DNA from: Pseudomonadota bacterium
Lineage (GTDB): Bacteria > Pseudomonadota > Gammaproteobacteria > Xanthomonadales > Xanthomonadaceae
Assembly: GCA_023439425.1 (NCBI GenBank)
Contig: JAEXNZ010000470.1
Span: 1-9,857 of the forward strand
Direction of reading: 5' to 3'
DNA length: 9,857 nt
Below the pieces are notes generated by a model. The model did not search any database. It was not told the DNA's origin and saw nothing but the letters and a program-made list of their open reading frames with translations. A program made the translations under genes and the position numbers. Below, piece by piece: positions 1-5,344 of the stretch; position 1 is the first letter of the stretch; the number at the start of each line of letters is the position of its first letter.

Positions 1-1382
1 TTTCCACTACCTCGTGTCGCCTCGTAATCGCGCAGAGCCGCCAATGCCGGCTTCTGCAGCAGCAGCAACGCGATGATGTTCAACCAGCACATCATGCCGA
101 CGCCGATGTCGCCCAGCGTCCACGCCACAGTCGCGGTGTTCAGCGCCGAATAGCTCATTGCCGCCAGGAAGGCGATCCGGAATGCGGCCAGCAGCTTCGG
201 CGACGGCCGGTTGCGGCTGAGGTACACCAGGTTGGTCTCGGCGGTGTAGTAAAGCGCCAGGATGGTGGTGAACGCGAACGGCAGGATGGCCAACGCAATG
301 AACGAGCGACCAAACCCGGGCAGCGCCGATTCCACCGCCTGCTGCACGTAACGCGGCCCGGCTTCCAGTGCGCCGACGTTGGAGACGATGAACTGCCCCG
401 TCTGCGACAGCGGGTCGTAGACGTTGTACGCACCGGTGGAGAGGATCAGGAACGCGGTAGCACTGCACACCACCATGGTGTCGATGTACACCGAGAACGC
501 CTGCACCAGACCCTGCTTGACCGGATGTGACACGTCTGCCGCGGCGGCAGGATGGGCACCACTGCCCATGCCCGCCTCGTTGGACAGCACGCCGCGCCGC
601 ACGCCCCACTGAATGGCCGTGCCGATCATCGCGCCGAACGCGGCGTCGGTGCCGAACGCGCTGCGCAGAATCATCACGAACATCTCCGGTACCGCGTCGA
701 CGTTGAGCACCATGACGATGCCCGCCACCAGCAGATAGCCGACCGCCATCACCGGCACCACCACCTGCGTGACCTGGGCGATCCGGCGCACGCCGCCGAA
801 CAGCACCAGGGCCACACCGCTGCCGATCACCGCAGCGGTCACCCAGCCCGGAATCGCCCACGCTTCATCCACCGCACTGACAATCGCGTTGGACTGGGTG
901 CCGGGCAGGAACAGCCCGCACGCCACCAGCGTGCTGAGGGCGAACAACACCGCGTACCAGCGTTTACCCAGCCCGCGCTCGATGTAGTAGGCCAGGCCGC
1001 CGCGGAACATGCCATTGCTGTCGCGCTCCTTGTAGATCTGCGCCAGGGTGGACTCGACAAACGCGCTGGCCGCGCCGAGGAAGGCCACCAGCCACATCCA
1101 GAAGATCGCACCCGGCCCACCGTAGGCAATGGCCATGGCCACACCGGCGATGTTGCCTACGCCGACCCGGCTGGACAGCGACATGCTTAGCGCCTGGAAC
1201 GAGGACACGCCCGAACCGGAACTGCGCCCCTGGGTCATCAGGCGCAGCATGTCCGGCAGCGCCCGCAACTGGATGAAGCGCGTACGCAGGCTGAAGTACA
1301 GGCCGACCAGCAGACACAGAGCGACCAGCACGGGGCTCCAGACCACGCCTACGACGTAGGTGACAATGGCTTCAATGTTCAA
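1..1382 (-). CDS. AGCS-family Na+(H+):alanine/glycine symporter, C-terminus cut by window edge
   Basis: An inner-membrane secondary transporter that by family couples uptake of alanine, glycine or similar small amino acids to sodium or protons. The frame is open for 460 codons from a TTG start to the left edge, so only a short C-terminal tail is missing. It begins MNIEAIVTYVVGVVWSPVLV. The AGCS signature GGPGAIFWMWLVAFLG lies at about residues 88-103, followed by a series of hydrophobic segments and, near the end, the family-typical LLQKPALAALRDYE. The TTG start is chosen because it has a strong AGGAGG (1387-1392) just upstream, lies 14 nt after the stop of the preceding gene, and gives the N-terminus expected from the paralogue at 3708-5225. 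It is probably co-transcribed with the outer-membrane protein gene at 1397-2368. The family is certain; the exact substrate is not visible. Confidence 0.93.
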   Translation of the reverse strand, partial: MNIEAIVTYVVGVVWSPVLVALCLLVGLYFSLRTRFIQLRALPDMLRLMTQGRSSGSGVSSFQALSMSLSSRVGVGNIAGVAMAIAYGGPGAIFWMWLVAFLGAASAFVESTLAQIYKERDSNGMFRGGLAYYIERGLGKRWYAVLFALSTLVACGLFLPGTQSNAIVSAVDEAWAIPGWVTAAVIGSGVALVLFGGVRRIAQVTQVVVPVMAVGYLLVAGIVMVLNVDAVPEMFVMILRSAFGTDAAFGAMIGTAIQWGVRRGVLSNEAGMGSGAHPAAAADVSHPVKQGLVQAFSVYIDTMVVCSATAFLILSTGAYNVYDPLSQTGQFIVSNVGALEAGPRYVQQAVESALPGFGRSFIALAILPFAFTTILALYYTAETNLVYLSRNRPSPKLLAAFRIAFLAAMSYSALNTATVAWTLGDIGVGMMCWLNIIALLLLQKPALAALRDYEATRGSG

Positions 1383-1386
1383 GGAA

Positions 1387-1392
1387 CCTCCT
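1387..1392 (-). promoter_or_regulatory. Strong ribosome binding site for the TTG-started AGCS gene
   Basis: A perfect AGGAGG on the minus strand sits in the 14-nt gap between the outer-membrane protein stop and the TTG start at 1382. The spacer is only 4 nt, which is short. No ATG is available nearby in frame, so this site decides the start. A consensus Shine-Dalgarno may compensate for the weak TTG codon. Confidence 0.75.
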
Positions 1393-1396
1393 GCTG

Positions 1397-2368
1397 TCAG
1401 AAGAACATGCCCAGCGCGATCTGCGGGCTGATGTAGCTGCCGGTGTTGCGGCCGGCCACGCTGAACTCCACGCCGGCGATCAGACCGACGTTCGGCGAGA
1501 AGTGGTATTCCACGGCGGGAGCCAGACTGACCACGCGGGTCGCCGGCAGACGCAGTTCAACGCGCTCTGCGTTGCCGTCGACACCGGGCGCATAGCCGCT
1601 GAGGCGACGGTCGGACTGACGACTGGCCGCTACTTCGAACACGCCCACCCAGCGCGAGCTGAAGCTGTACTCGGCGGCGGCGGAAACGCCCAGCAGCGAG
1701 CCGGGGGCGTAGTTGCCGCGGAAGCCGTCCGGGGTGCCGTACACGCTGTTGTCATTCAGGGCGACGCGCGCCGGGGCTGGGCTGGCGGTGAGCTGCGCGC
1801 GCCAGCGCAGCGGTCGATCGTTGGGCATCCAGACGACCTGCTGCATGCCCAGGCCGAAGCTGGTGCGCTGCACGCCATCGCCCTGCGCATTGAGCGGATT
1901 ACCGCCGATGCGGTCATAGCTGCCGGTGGCGTAGCGCTGGGTGACCGACAGCGAGATGGCCGGGCGGGTACCGTCTTCGTTGGACTTCTGCAGCGCGTAC
2001 TGGACCATGGCGGTGGTGTCGCCGGCGCGGAAACCGCGGCTGCGCGTGCCTGCAGCCTCGACGCGGGCCGCGCTGAGGTTGACCTGGGCGGTGACACGTT
2101 CGCCCAGACCGTAGGCGATCGGCAGCACCATCAACCAGGCGCTGCTGTCGGGACTGTCATGGCGATGGCCTTCGCCATCGTAGTAGCCGTTGCTGTCGGT
2201 GCGGATCAGATACGGCTCGACGTAGGCGTTGCCCTTGGGCATGCCGGCCGGATTCGGGGTGATCAGCGGGCCGGTGAAGTTGACGCCGTCGAGGGTGCGC
2301 TCGCTGGCCGAGGCCACTGCCGGAACGAACATCAGGGTGGCCAGGGCCAGGGGGATCAGTCGCGACAT
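1397..2368 (-). CDS. Outer-membrane beta-barrel protein, MetA-pathway (phenol degradation) transporter-like
   Basis: A predicted outer-membrane protein of 323 residues. The first 21 residues form a signal peptide (MSRLIPLALATLMFVPAVASA) ending in an Ala-Ser-Ala cleavage site before SERT. The mature part alternates short amphipathic stretches with polar loops and ends in Gly-Met-Phe-Phe; a C-terminal aromatic residue is typical of BAM-assembled barrels. The early segment TGPLITPNPAGMPKGNAYVE followed by a Tyr/Gly/His-rich loop (YYDGEGHRHDSPDSS, about 62-76) resembles proteins annotated as putative MetA-pathway outer-membrane transporters (DUF-type Phenol_MetA_deg), though this is recognition by eye. 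The second in-frame Met is chosen over one 10 codons upstream because it has an AGGAAG 5 nt before it and begins the signal peptide directly. It lies 14 nt ahead of an AGCS symporter, suggesting a joint uptake unit. Substrate unknown. Confidence 0.8.
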   Translation of the reverse strand: MSRLIPLALATLMFVPAVASASERTLDGVNFTGPLITPNPAGMPKGNAYVEPYLIRTDSNGYYDGEGHRHDSPDSSAWLMVLPIAYGLGERVTAQVNLSAARVEAAGTRSRGFRAGDTTAMVQYALQKSNEDGTRPAISLSVTQRYATGSYDRIGGNPLNAQGDGVQRTSFGLGMQQVVWMPNDRPLRWRAQLTASPAPARVALNDNSVYGTPDGFRGNYAPGSLLGVSAAAEYSFSSRWVGVFEVAASRQSDRRLSGYAPGVDGNAERVELRLPATRVVSLAPAVEYHFSPNVGLIAGVEFSVAGRNTGSYISPQIALGMFF

Positions 2369-2373
2369 GGGTG

Positions 2374-2379
2374 CTTCCT
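2374..2379 (-). promoter_or_regulatory. Ribosome binding site of the outer-membrane protein gene
   Basis: AGGAAG on the minus strand, 5 nt before the ATG at 2368. It supports this start over the in-frame ATG at 2398, which would add ten residues (MQLPTPQEAP) ahead of a normal signal peptide. Confidence 0.65.
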
Positions 2380-2427
2380 GTGGTGTTGGAAGCTGCAATC
2401 TGCCGGGGGCTGTCGCGTTGAAAAATC

Positions 2428-2458
2428 ATTAAATGTTCAAAGTTGGGGGTTCTGTGAA
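2428..2458 (-). promoter_or_regulatory. Putative sigma-70 promoter of the outer-membrane protein/AGCS operon
   Basis: On the minus strand TTCACA (2458-2453, 5 of 6 to TTGACA) and TTTAAT (2433-2428, 5 of 6 to TATAAT) are separated by 19 nt, slightly longer than ideal. This is the most AT-rich intergenic stretch seen in the window. A start near 2421 would give a leader of about 50 nt. An inverted repeat CAAAGTT/AACTTTG (2438-2444 and 2457-2463) overlaps the -35 hexamer and spacer and could be an operator. The assignment is by hexamer match only. Confidence 0.35.
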
Positions 2459-2463
2459 CTTTG
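2438..2463. promoter_or_regulatory. Inverted repeat CAAAGTT-N12-AACTTTG, possible operator
   Basis: Perfect 7-bp arms at 2438-2444 and 2457-2463, with a smaller dyad GTTC-TGT-GAAC (2449-2459) inside. It straddles the proposed -35 hexamer of the outer-membrane protein operon, a position from which a repressor could act. The binding protein is unknown. Confidence 0.3.
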
Positions 2464-2483
2464 TGGGCATGTTGGTGTTGATT

Positions 2484-2500
2484 GCGACAATGGTTGTCGC
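2484..2500. promoter_or_regulatory. Perfect 17-bp palindrome GCGACAA-TGG-TTGTCGC
   Basis: Seven-base arms with a 3-base centre. It lies about 25 bp upstream of the proposed -35 of the outer-membrane protein operon, has no T-tract on either strand and no GTAG head, so it looks like a dimeric regulator site rather than a terminator or REP. No specific regulator is recognised. Confidence 0.4.
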
Positions 2501-2536
2501 TTGTGGCTGGATTTGTGGAGCCCTACGGGAAAGCGA

Positions 2537-2558
2537 GACACGCATGGCGTGTCACTAC
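2537..2558 (-). repeat. SMAG/REP-like GTAG stem-loop
   Basis: Read on the minus strand it is GTAG, T, then GACACGC-CAT-GCGTGTC, a 7-bp perfect stem with a 3-nt loop. A GTAG tetranucleotide followed by a short imperfect palindrome is the hallmark of the SMAG repeat family of Stenotrophomonas maltophilia. It lies 13 bp after the T-tract of a second GTAG stem-loop in the same orientation, a tandem arrangement common for REPs. Confidence 0.65.
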
Positions 2559-2571
2559 GGGCGTCGGGCAC

Positions 2572-2605
2572 AAAAAAAGGCCCGGTCGCAGAGCGACCGG
2601 GCTAC
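2572..2605 (-). terminator. Rho-independent terminator of the AGCS-trmH transcription unit
   Basis: On the minus strand a perfect 10-bp stem GCCCGGTCGC/GCGACCGGGC (2602-2593 with 2589-2580), loop TCT, is followed after one C by seven Ts (2578-2572). It is a classical intrinsic terminator for transcripts arriving from trmH (stop at 2843) and insulates the next operon. GTAG (2605-2602) heads the stem. Confidence 0.9.
2580..2605 (-). repeat. SMAG/REP-like GTAG stem-loop serving as terminator hairpin
   Basis: GTAG directly followed by a 9-bp stem CCCGGTCGC-TCT-GCGACCGGG in the same orientation as the element at 2537-2558. The head-plus-stem layout fits SMAG elements, here placed on a T-tract so that the repeat is the terminator. 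Confidence 0.6.
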
Positions 2606-2720
2606 CGGGATTCGTCACACCCCACGCGGTGAGCGACACGGACGGTCCGTGTTCCGGACAACGGTGCCGCACTGCGTGGGTGTCTCTCCTCACCTACGCA
2701 ATACAGTACCGCTGCTCAGA

Positions 2721-2745
2721 GTGGCGCATTCAACAGTCGCGCCAC
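2721..2745 (-). other. Inverted repeat GTGGCGC-N11-GCGCCAC in the trmH 3' region
   Basis: Perfect 7-bp arms with an 11-nt AT-richer loop. It is a stable RNA hairpin if the trmH transcript reads through to the terminator at 2572. No T-tract follows. Confidence 0.4.
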
Positions 2746-2774
2746 CATCCGAAAACTCCGAATCGCCTGTAGTC

Positions 2775-2793
2775 ACTGCTGAATGGCAGCAGT
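2775..2793 (-). other. Short hairpin ACTGCTG-N5-CAGCAGT in the trmH 3' region
   Basis: Perfect 7-bp arms with a 5-nt loop, between the trmH stop and the terminator. Together with its neighbours it makes the whole 3' region a run of hairpins. Confidence 0.4.
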
Positions 2794-2807
2794 TGGTCAC
2801 ACCACGC

Positions 2808-2831
2808 GGGGCAGCGCAGCTGCGCCACCCC
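2808..2831 (-). other. GC-rich hairpin 11 nt after the trmH stop
   Basis: A 24-nt near-palindrome (GGGG...CCCC ends with only two wobble pairs) immediately follows the trmH stop codon. It lacks a T-tract, so it is more likely a 3' stabilising or Rho-related structure than an intrinsic terminator. Confidence 0.4.
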
Positions 2832-2842
2832 GGTCAATCAGA

Positions 2843-3715
2843 TCAGCGCGACGCCTTCCGAGCGTCGCCCACTTGCGCGTACCAGTGTGACAGCAGCACC
2901 GCCGTCGCCGAGGCGACATTGAGGCTTTCCACCGCACCGCTACCGGGAATGGACACCTGCAGGTCGCAGTCCTGGGCCAGGTCGCGGTCCATGCCCTCAC
3001 CCTCTGCACCCATCACATACACCAGCCGCGCCGGCAGCGTGCTGGCGAACAGGTTGTCGCCACCTTCGACCAGCGTGGCCGCCAGACCGAAACCGGCCTG
3101 GCGCAGCTGCGCCATCGCCTGCGGCAGTTCGGGCAGACGCACCAGCGGCACCGCTTCGGCACCACCCTCTGCAACGCGTGCGGCGGCCCCGGACAGGGCC
3201 AGCGTGGCCCCTGGCGGCAGCAGCAGACCGGCCACGCCGAAATGCGCGGCCGAACGCAGAATGGCCCCGAAGTTGTGCGGATTACCCACGCCGTCCAGCC
3301 ACAGCGCCAACACCGGCTTGCCAGCCGGCAGGCTTTCCAGCCACTCGCCCAGTTCCAGCATGGGCGCACGCAGCACGTCGGCCACCACGCCTTCGTGATG
3401 GGTGGTGGCAGCGAGCTTGTTGAGGTCGCCCTCCTCCACCACGCGATAGCCGACGCGGTTGGCCACACACCATTTCAGCAGCGGCTGCAGGCGCGGAATC
3501 ATCGCCTCGGCCAGGTACAGCTTGCGTAGCGCCTGCGGGCGTCGCTCGAACAGGGCCAGCACGGCATTCAGGCCGTACAAACGCAGCTCGTCGTTGCCAC
3601 GACCGGGCGGCGTGCCATGTCCACCGCCGTGCCCACCACCCTCTCGCGGGGGCAGCGGGGTGGCGCGCGGCGGGCGCGCCGACGGGCGGCGTGCGTTTTT
3701 CCAGGGATCATTCAC
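2843..3715 (-). CDS. TrmH/SpoU-family RNA 2'-O-ribose methyltransferase
   Basis: A SPOUT-class enzyme that transfers a methyl group from S-adenosylmethionine to a ribose 2'-OH in tRNA or rRNA. The 290-residue product has a basic, Pro/Gly/His-rich N-terminal extension (about 1-43), a substrate-binding domain starting RLYGLNAVLALFERRPQALRKLYL and including HHEGVVA (106-112), then the three SpoU motifs: NPHNFGAILR (145-154, with the expected Asn and Arg), MGAEGEGM (235-242), and IPGSGAVESLNVASA (256-270). The last two form the knotted cofactor site. The start is GTG at 3715, overlapping the symporter stop by 8 nt; an upstream in-frame start would run inside the symporter gene. The overlap implies translational coupling. 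A GC-rich hairpin lies within codons 12-18. It resembles RlmB/YfiF-like members, but the target nucleotide cannot be told from sequence alone. Confidence 0.92.
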   Translation of the reverse strand: MNDPWKNARRPSARPPRATPLPPREGGGHGGGHGTPPGRGNDELRLYGLNAVLALFERRPQALRKLYLAEAMIPRLQPLLKWCVANRVGYRVVEEGDLNKLAATTHHEGVVADVLRAPMLELGEWLESLPAGKPVLALWLDGVGNPHNFGAILRSAAHFGVAGLLLPPGATLALSGAAARVAEGGAEAVPLVRLPELPQAMAQLRQAGFGLAATLVEGGDNLFASTLPARLVYVMGAEGEGMDRDLAQDCDLQVSIPGSGAVESLNVASATAVLLSHWYAQVGDARKASR

Positions 3716-5225
3716 TACGGGACAGCTCCAGCTTGCGTTGACGCCAGAAGTCGGCGCGCTTGATGCCCAGCGCGTCCGGGTCGAAGACCGGGTCCAGGCC
3801 CAGCTTCTTCTGCCGTTCGTAGTCGCGCAGGGCCAGCATGGCCGGCTTCTGGATGATGAAGATGGCAATGATGTTCAGCCACGCCATCAGGCCGACCCCG
3901 ATGTCGCCCAGGCCCCAGGCCAGGGTGGCGTTGTGGAAGGCACCGAAGATCACCATGCCGATGATGCCCAGGCGCAGCAGCAGCACGGTCAGCGGGCGAT
4001 GCTTGTTGTGGTTCACATAGCTGAGATTGGTCTCGGCCATGTAGTAGTACGCCATGATGGTGGTGAAGGCGAAGAAGAAGATCGCCATCGACACGAACGA
4101 CGCGCCCCAGCCCGGCAGTACGGCTTCCACACCGGCCTGGGCGTAGCCCGCACCTTCCGGAATGCCGGCCAGGCCCTGGAAGATCGGTGCCGCGCCTTCC
4201 ACCGGCGAGTACACGTTGTAGGTGCCGCTGGCCAGAATCAGGAAGGCGGTGGCGGTGCACACCATCATGGTGTCGAAGTAGATCGCGAAGGCCTGCACGT
4301 ACCCCTGCTTGGCCGGGTGCGAGACTTCCGACGCCGCGGCGGCGTGCGGGCCCGAGCCCTGGCCGGCTTCGTTGGCGTAGATGCCGCGCTTGACACCCCA
4401 TTCAATGGCCAGACCCATCATCGCGCCGAAGGCGGCGTGGGTACCGAACGCGCTGTTGAAGATGATGCCGAACATTTCCGGCACGCGCTCGTAGTTGATG
4501 ATCATGATGACCACGGCCATCAGGATGAAGCCGGCGGCCATGAACGGCACCACGATCTCGGCGAAGTTGGCGATGCGCTTGACGCCGCCGAAGATCACCA
4601 CCGCCAGCAGCAGGGCCACTACGATGCCGATGCCGAGCTTGAGCGCGGCGACCTGTTCCATGCCGAAGGCCTGGCCGTCGAGCGGACCGCACAGTGCGCC
4701 ACCCCGGCAGGCGTTGATGATGCTGTCGGCGATGGCATTGGCCTGCACGCCCGGCATCAGGAAACCAGCCGCGATGATCGTGGCGATGGCGAAGGCCATG
4801 GCATACCACTTCAGGCCCATGGCCTTTTCAATGTAGTACGCCGGACCGCCGCGGTAGCGCCCTTCGGCGTCCTTGGTCTTGTAGATCTGGGCCAGGGTGC
4901 ACTCGACGTACGACGTGGACGCGCCGAGGAAGCCCATGATCCACATCCAGAAGATGGCACCAGGGCCGCCGAAGGCGATGGCGGTGGCCACACCGGCGAT
5001 GTTGCCGATGCCCATGCGGCCGGCCATCGACATCGCCAGCGCCTGGAACGAGGACACACCGGCGTCGGACTTTTCACCCTTCACGGTGAGGCGGCACATT
5101 TCCACGAAACCGCGGATCTGCATGAAGCGGGTGCGCAGGCTGAAGTACAGACCTGCAAGGAGGCAGACCCCGATCAGGGCCTTGCTCCAGATGATGCCAT
5201 TGATGAAATGTACGGCTGCTTCCAC
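3708..5225 (-). CDS. AGCS-family Na+(H+):alanine/glycine symporter
   Basis: A complete 505-residue inner-membrane amino-acid:cation symporter. It has the family signature GGPGAIFWMWIMGFLG at about 86-101, the SSFQALAMSMAGRMGIGNIA segment before it, many hydrophobic helices, and a charged cytoplasmic tail (ALRDYERQKKLGLDPVF onward) ending LSRSE. The start is taken as GTG at 5225 (VEAAVHFINGIIWSKALIGV) because GGAGAG (5231-5236) precedes it by 5 nt and family members begin here. The longer open frame, up to 5336, would translate through the GTAG repeat. It is closely similar to the symporter at 1-1382, with long identical blocks such as GLYFSLRTRF and GVSSFQAL, so the two are paralogues. Its stop overlaps the trmH start. 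Family role: uptake of alanine, glycine or D-alanine; the substrate is an inference. Confidence 0.95.
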   Translation of the reverse strand: MEAAVHFINGIIWSKALIGVCLLAGLYFSLRTRFMQIRGFVEMCRLTVKGEKSDAGVSSFQALAMSMAGRMGIGNIAGVATAIAFGGPGAIFWMWIMGFLGASTSYVECTLAQIYKTKDAEGRYRGGPAYYIEKAMGLKWYAMAFAIATIIAAGFLMPGVQANAIADSIINACRGGALCGPLDGQAFGMEQVAALKLGIGIVVALLLAVVIFGGVKRIANFAEIVVPFMAAGFILMAVVIMIINYERVPEMFGIIFNSAFGTHAAFGAMMGLAIEWGVKRGIYANEAGQGSGPHAAAASEVSHPAKQGYVQAFAIYFDTMMVCTATAFLILASGTYNVYSPVEGAAPIFQGLAGIPEGAGYAQAGVEAVLPGWGASFVSMAIFFFAFTTIMAYYYMAETNLSYVNHNKHRPLTVLLLRLGIIGMVIFGAFHNATLAWGLGDIGVGLMAWLNIIAIFIIQKPAMLALRDYERQKKLGLDPVFDPDALGIKRADFWRQRKLELSRSE

Positions 5226-5230
5226 GCGCT

Positions 5231-5236
5231 CTCTCC
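5231..5236 (-). promoter_or_regulatory. Ribosome binding site deciding the GTG start of the AGCS gene
   Basis: GGAGAG on the minus strand with a 5-nt spacer to GTG at 5225-5223. It excludes the 37-codon longer reading, whose first codons lie within the GTAG stem-loop at 5312-5336. Confidence 0.6.
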
Positions 5237-5304
5237 AGTCGGCGGAAAATGAAGGGCGTCCCGTCGGCTGGAAGGGACCGCCCTGATTCTCGCTGATTGA
5301 AGCG

Positions 5305-5316
5305 CCTACCGGTAGG
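5305..5316. repeat. 12-bp perfect palindrome CCTACCGGTAGG at the repeat head
   Basis: The GTAG head of the repeat at 5312 is mirrored by CTAC at 5306-5309, so the two tetranucleotides face each other. It may be a remnant of a head-to-head partner repeat, or chance. Confidence 0.4.
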
Positions 5317-5336
5317 TGCCAACCGTTGGTTGGCAC
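5312..5336 (+). repeat. SMAG/REP-like GTAG stem-loop between the RND and AGCS genes
   Basis: On the plus strand GTAG is followed by a perfect 9-bp stem GTGCCAACC-GTT-GGTTGGCAC. It is oriented opposite to the two elements near 2537-2605. It starts 9 nt beyond the RND stop (5345) on the minus strand. Without a T-tract it is not a standard intrinsic terminator, but the hairpin may stabilise the 3' end of the efflux mRNA. Confidence 0.7.
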
Positions 5337-5344
5337 CGTTCAGG

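Larger units (their letters stand above)
2572..2699 (-). ncRNA. Candidate structured RNA (3' UTR or small RNA) ending at the terminator
   Basis: About 128 nt with dense, mutually exclusive pairing, in + coordinates. Hairpin A: 2674-2682 with 2691-2699 (8 of 9 pairs, 8-nt loop). Long helix B: 2617-2631 with 2670-2683, about 13 pairs with one mismatch and one bulge. Hairpin C, enclosed in B: 2636-2643 with 2645-2652. Hairpin D: 2645-2649 with 2655-2659, competing with C. A and B share the strand 2674-2682, so only one can form. The segment ends in the intrinsic terminator. It could be a processed 3' UTR of trmH or an independent sRNA; a TACTGT hexamer on the minus strand just upstream is a poor promoter match. 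It matches no RNA family I recognise; 6S, SRP and tmRNA do not fit. Confidence 0.3.
2369..2842. other. 474-bp intergenic region with promoter, palindromes, two GTAG repeats, terminator and structured RNA-like segment
   Basis: No credible protein gene is seen here on either strand; open frames crossing it are Arg/Pro/Ser-rich shadows. From the trmH side (2842) to the outer-membrane protein side (2369) it holds: a GC hairpin just after the trmH stop (2808-2831), several further inverted repeats (2721-2745, 2775-2793, 2617-2699), a GTAG stem-loop terminator (2572-2605), a second GTAG stem-loop (2537-2558), a 17-bp palindrome (2484-2500), and a relatively AT-rich stretch (about 2420-2465) with promoter-like hexamers for the downstream gene. 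Confidence 0.8.

Noticed and set aside
7..861. Minus-strand frame of 284 codons at the left end
   Set aside because: It is one base out of phase with the real AGCS frame, which runs unbroken from 1382 to the edge. The product is Arg/Gly-rich with no membrane helices.
2523..2526. A third GTAG on the minus strand beyond the two tandem repeats
   Set aside because: No stem-loop follows it, so it is not counted as a repeat element.
1502..2632. Plus-strand open frame of 376 codons across the outer-membrane protein gene
   Set aside because: It is antisense to a gene with a clear signal peptide and barrel C-terminus. It also runs through the terminator and the GTAG repeats.
2572..2842. 6S RNA, SRP RNA or tmRNA as the identity of the structured segment
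   Set aside because: The length and a possible closing stem loosely recall 6S RNA, but the pairing pattern and neighbours differ from the usual zapA/5-FCL context. No tetraloop or tag-peptide features of SRP RNA or tmRNA are seen.
2433..3398. Plus-strand frame starting in the intergenic region (MFKVGGSVNFVGMLVLIATM...)
   Set aside because: The first 20 or so residues look like a membrane helix, but the frame passes through the promoter, the palindrome, the terminator hairpin and the antisense of trmH, with Arg/Ser/Pro-rich sequence afterwards and no ribosome binding site.
3459..5252. Plus-strand open frame of 597 codons opposite the AGCS symporter and trmH
   Set aside because: It has the same shadow composition (HH, RR and D/E-rich repeats). 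It follows the codon periodicity of the minus-strand symporter and lacks a ribosome binding site.
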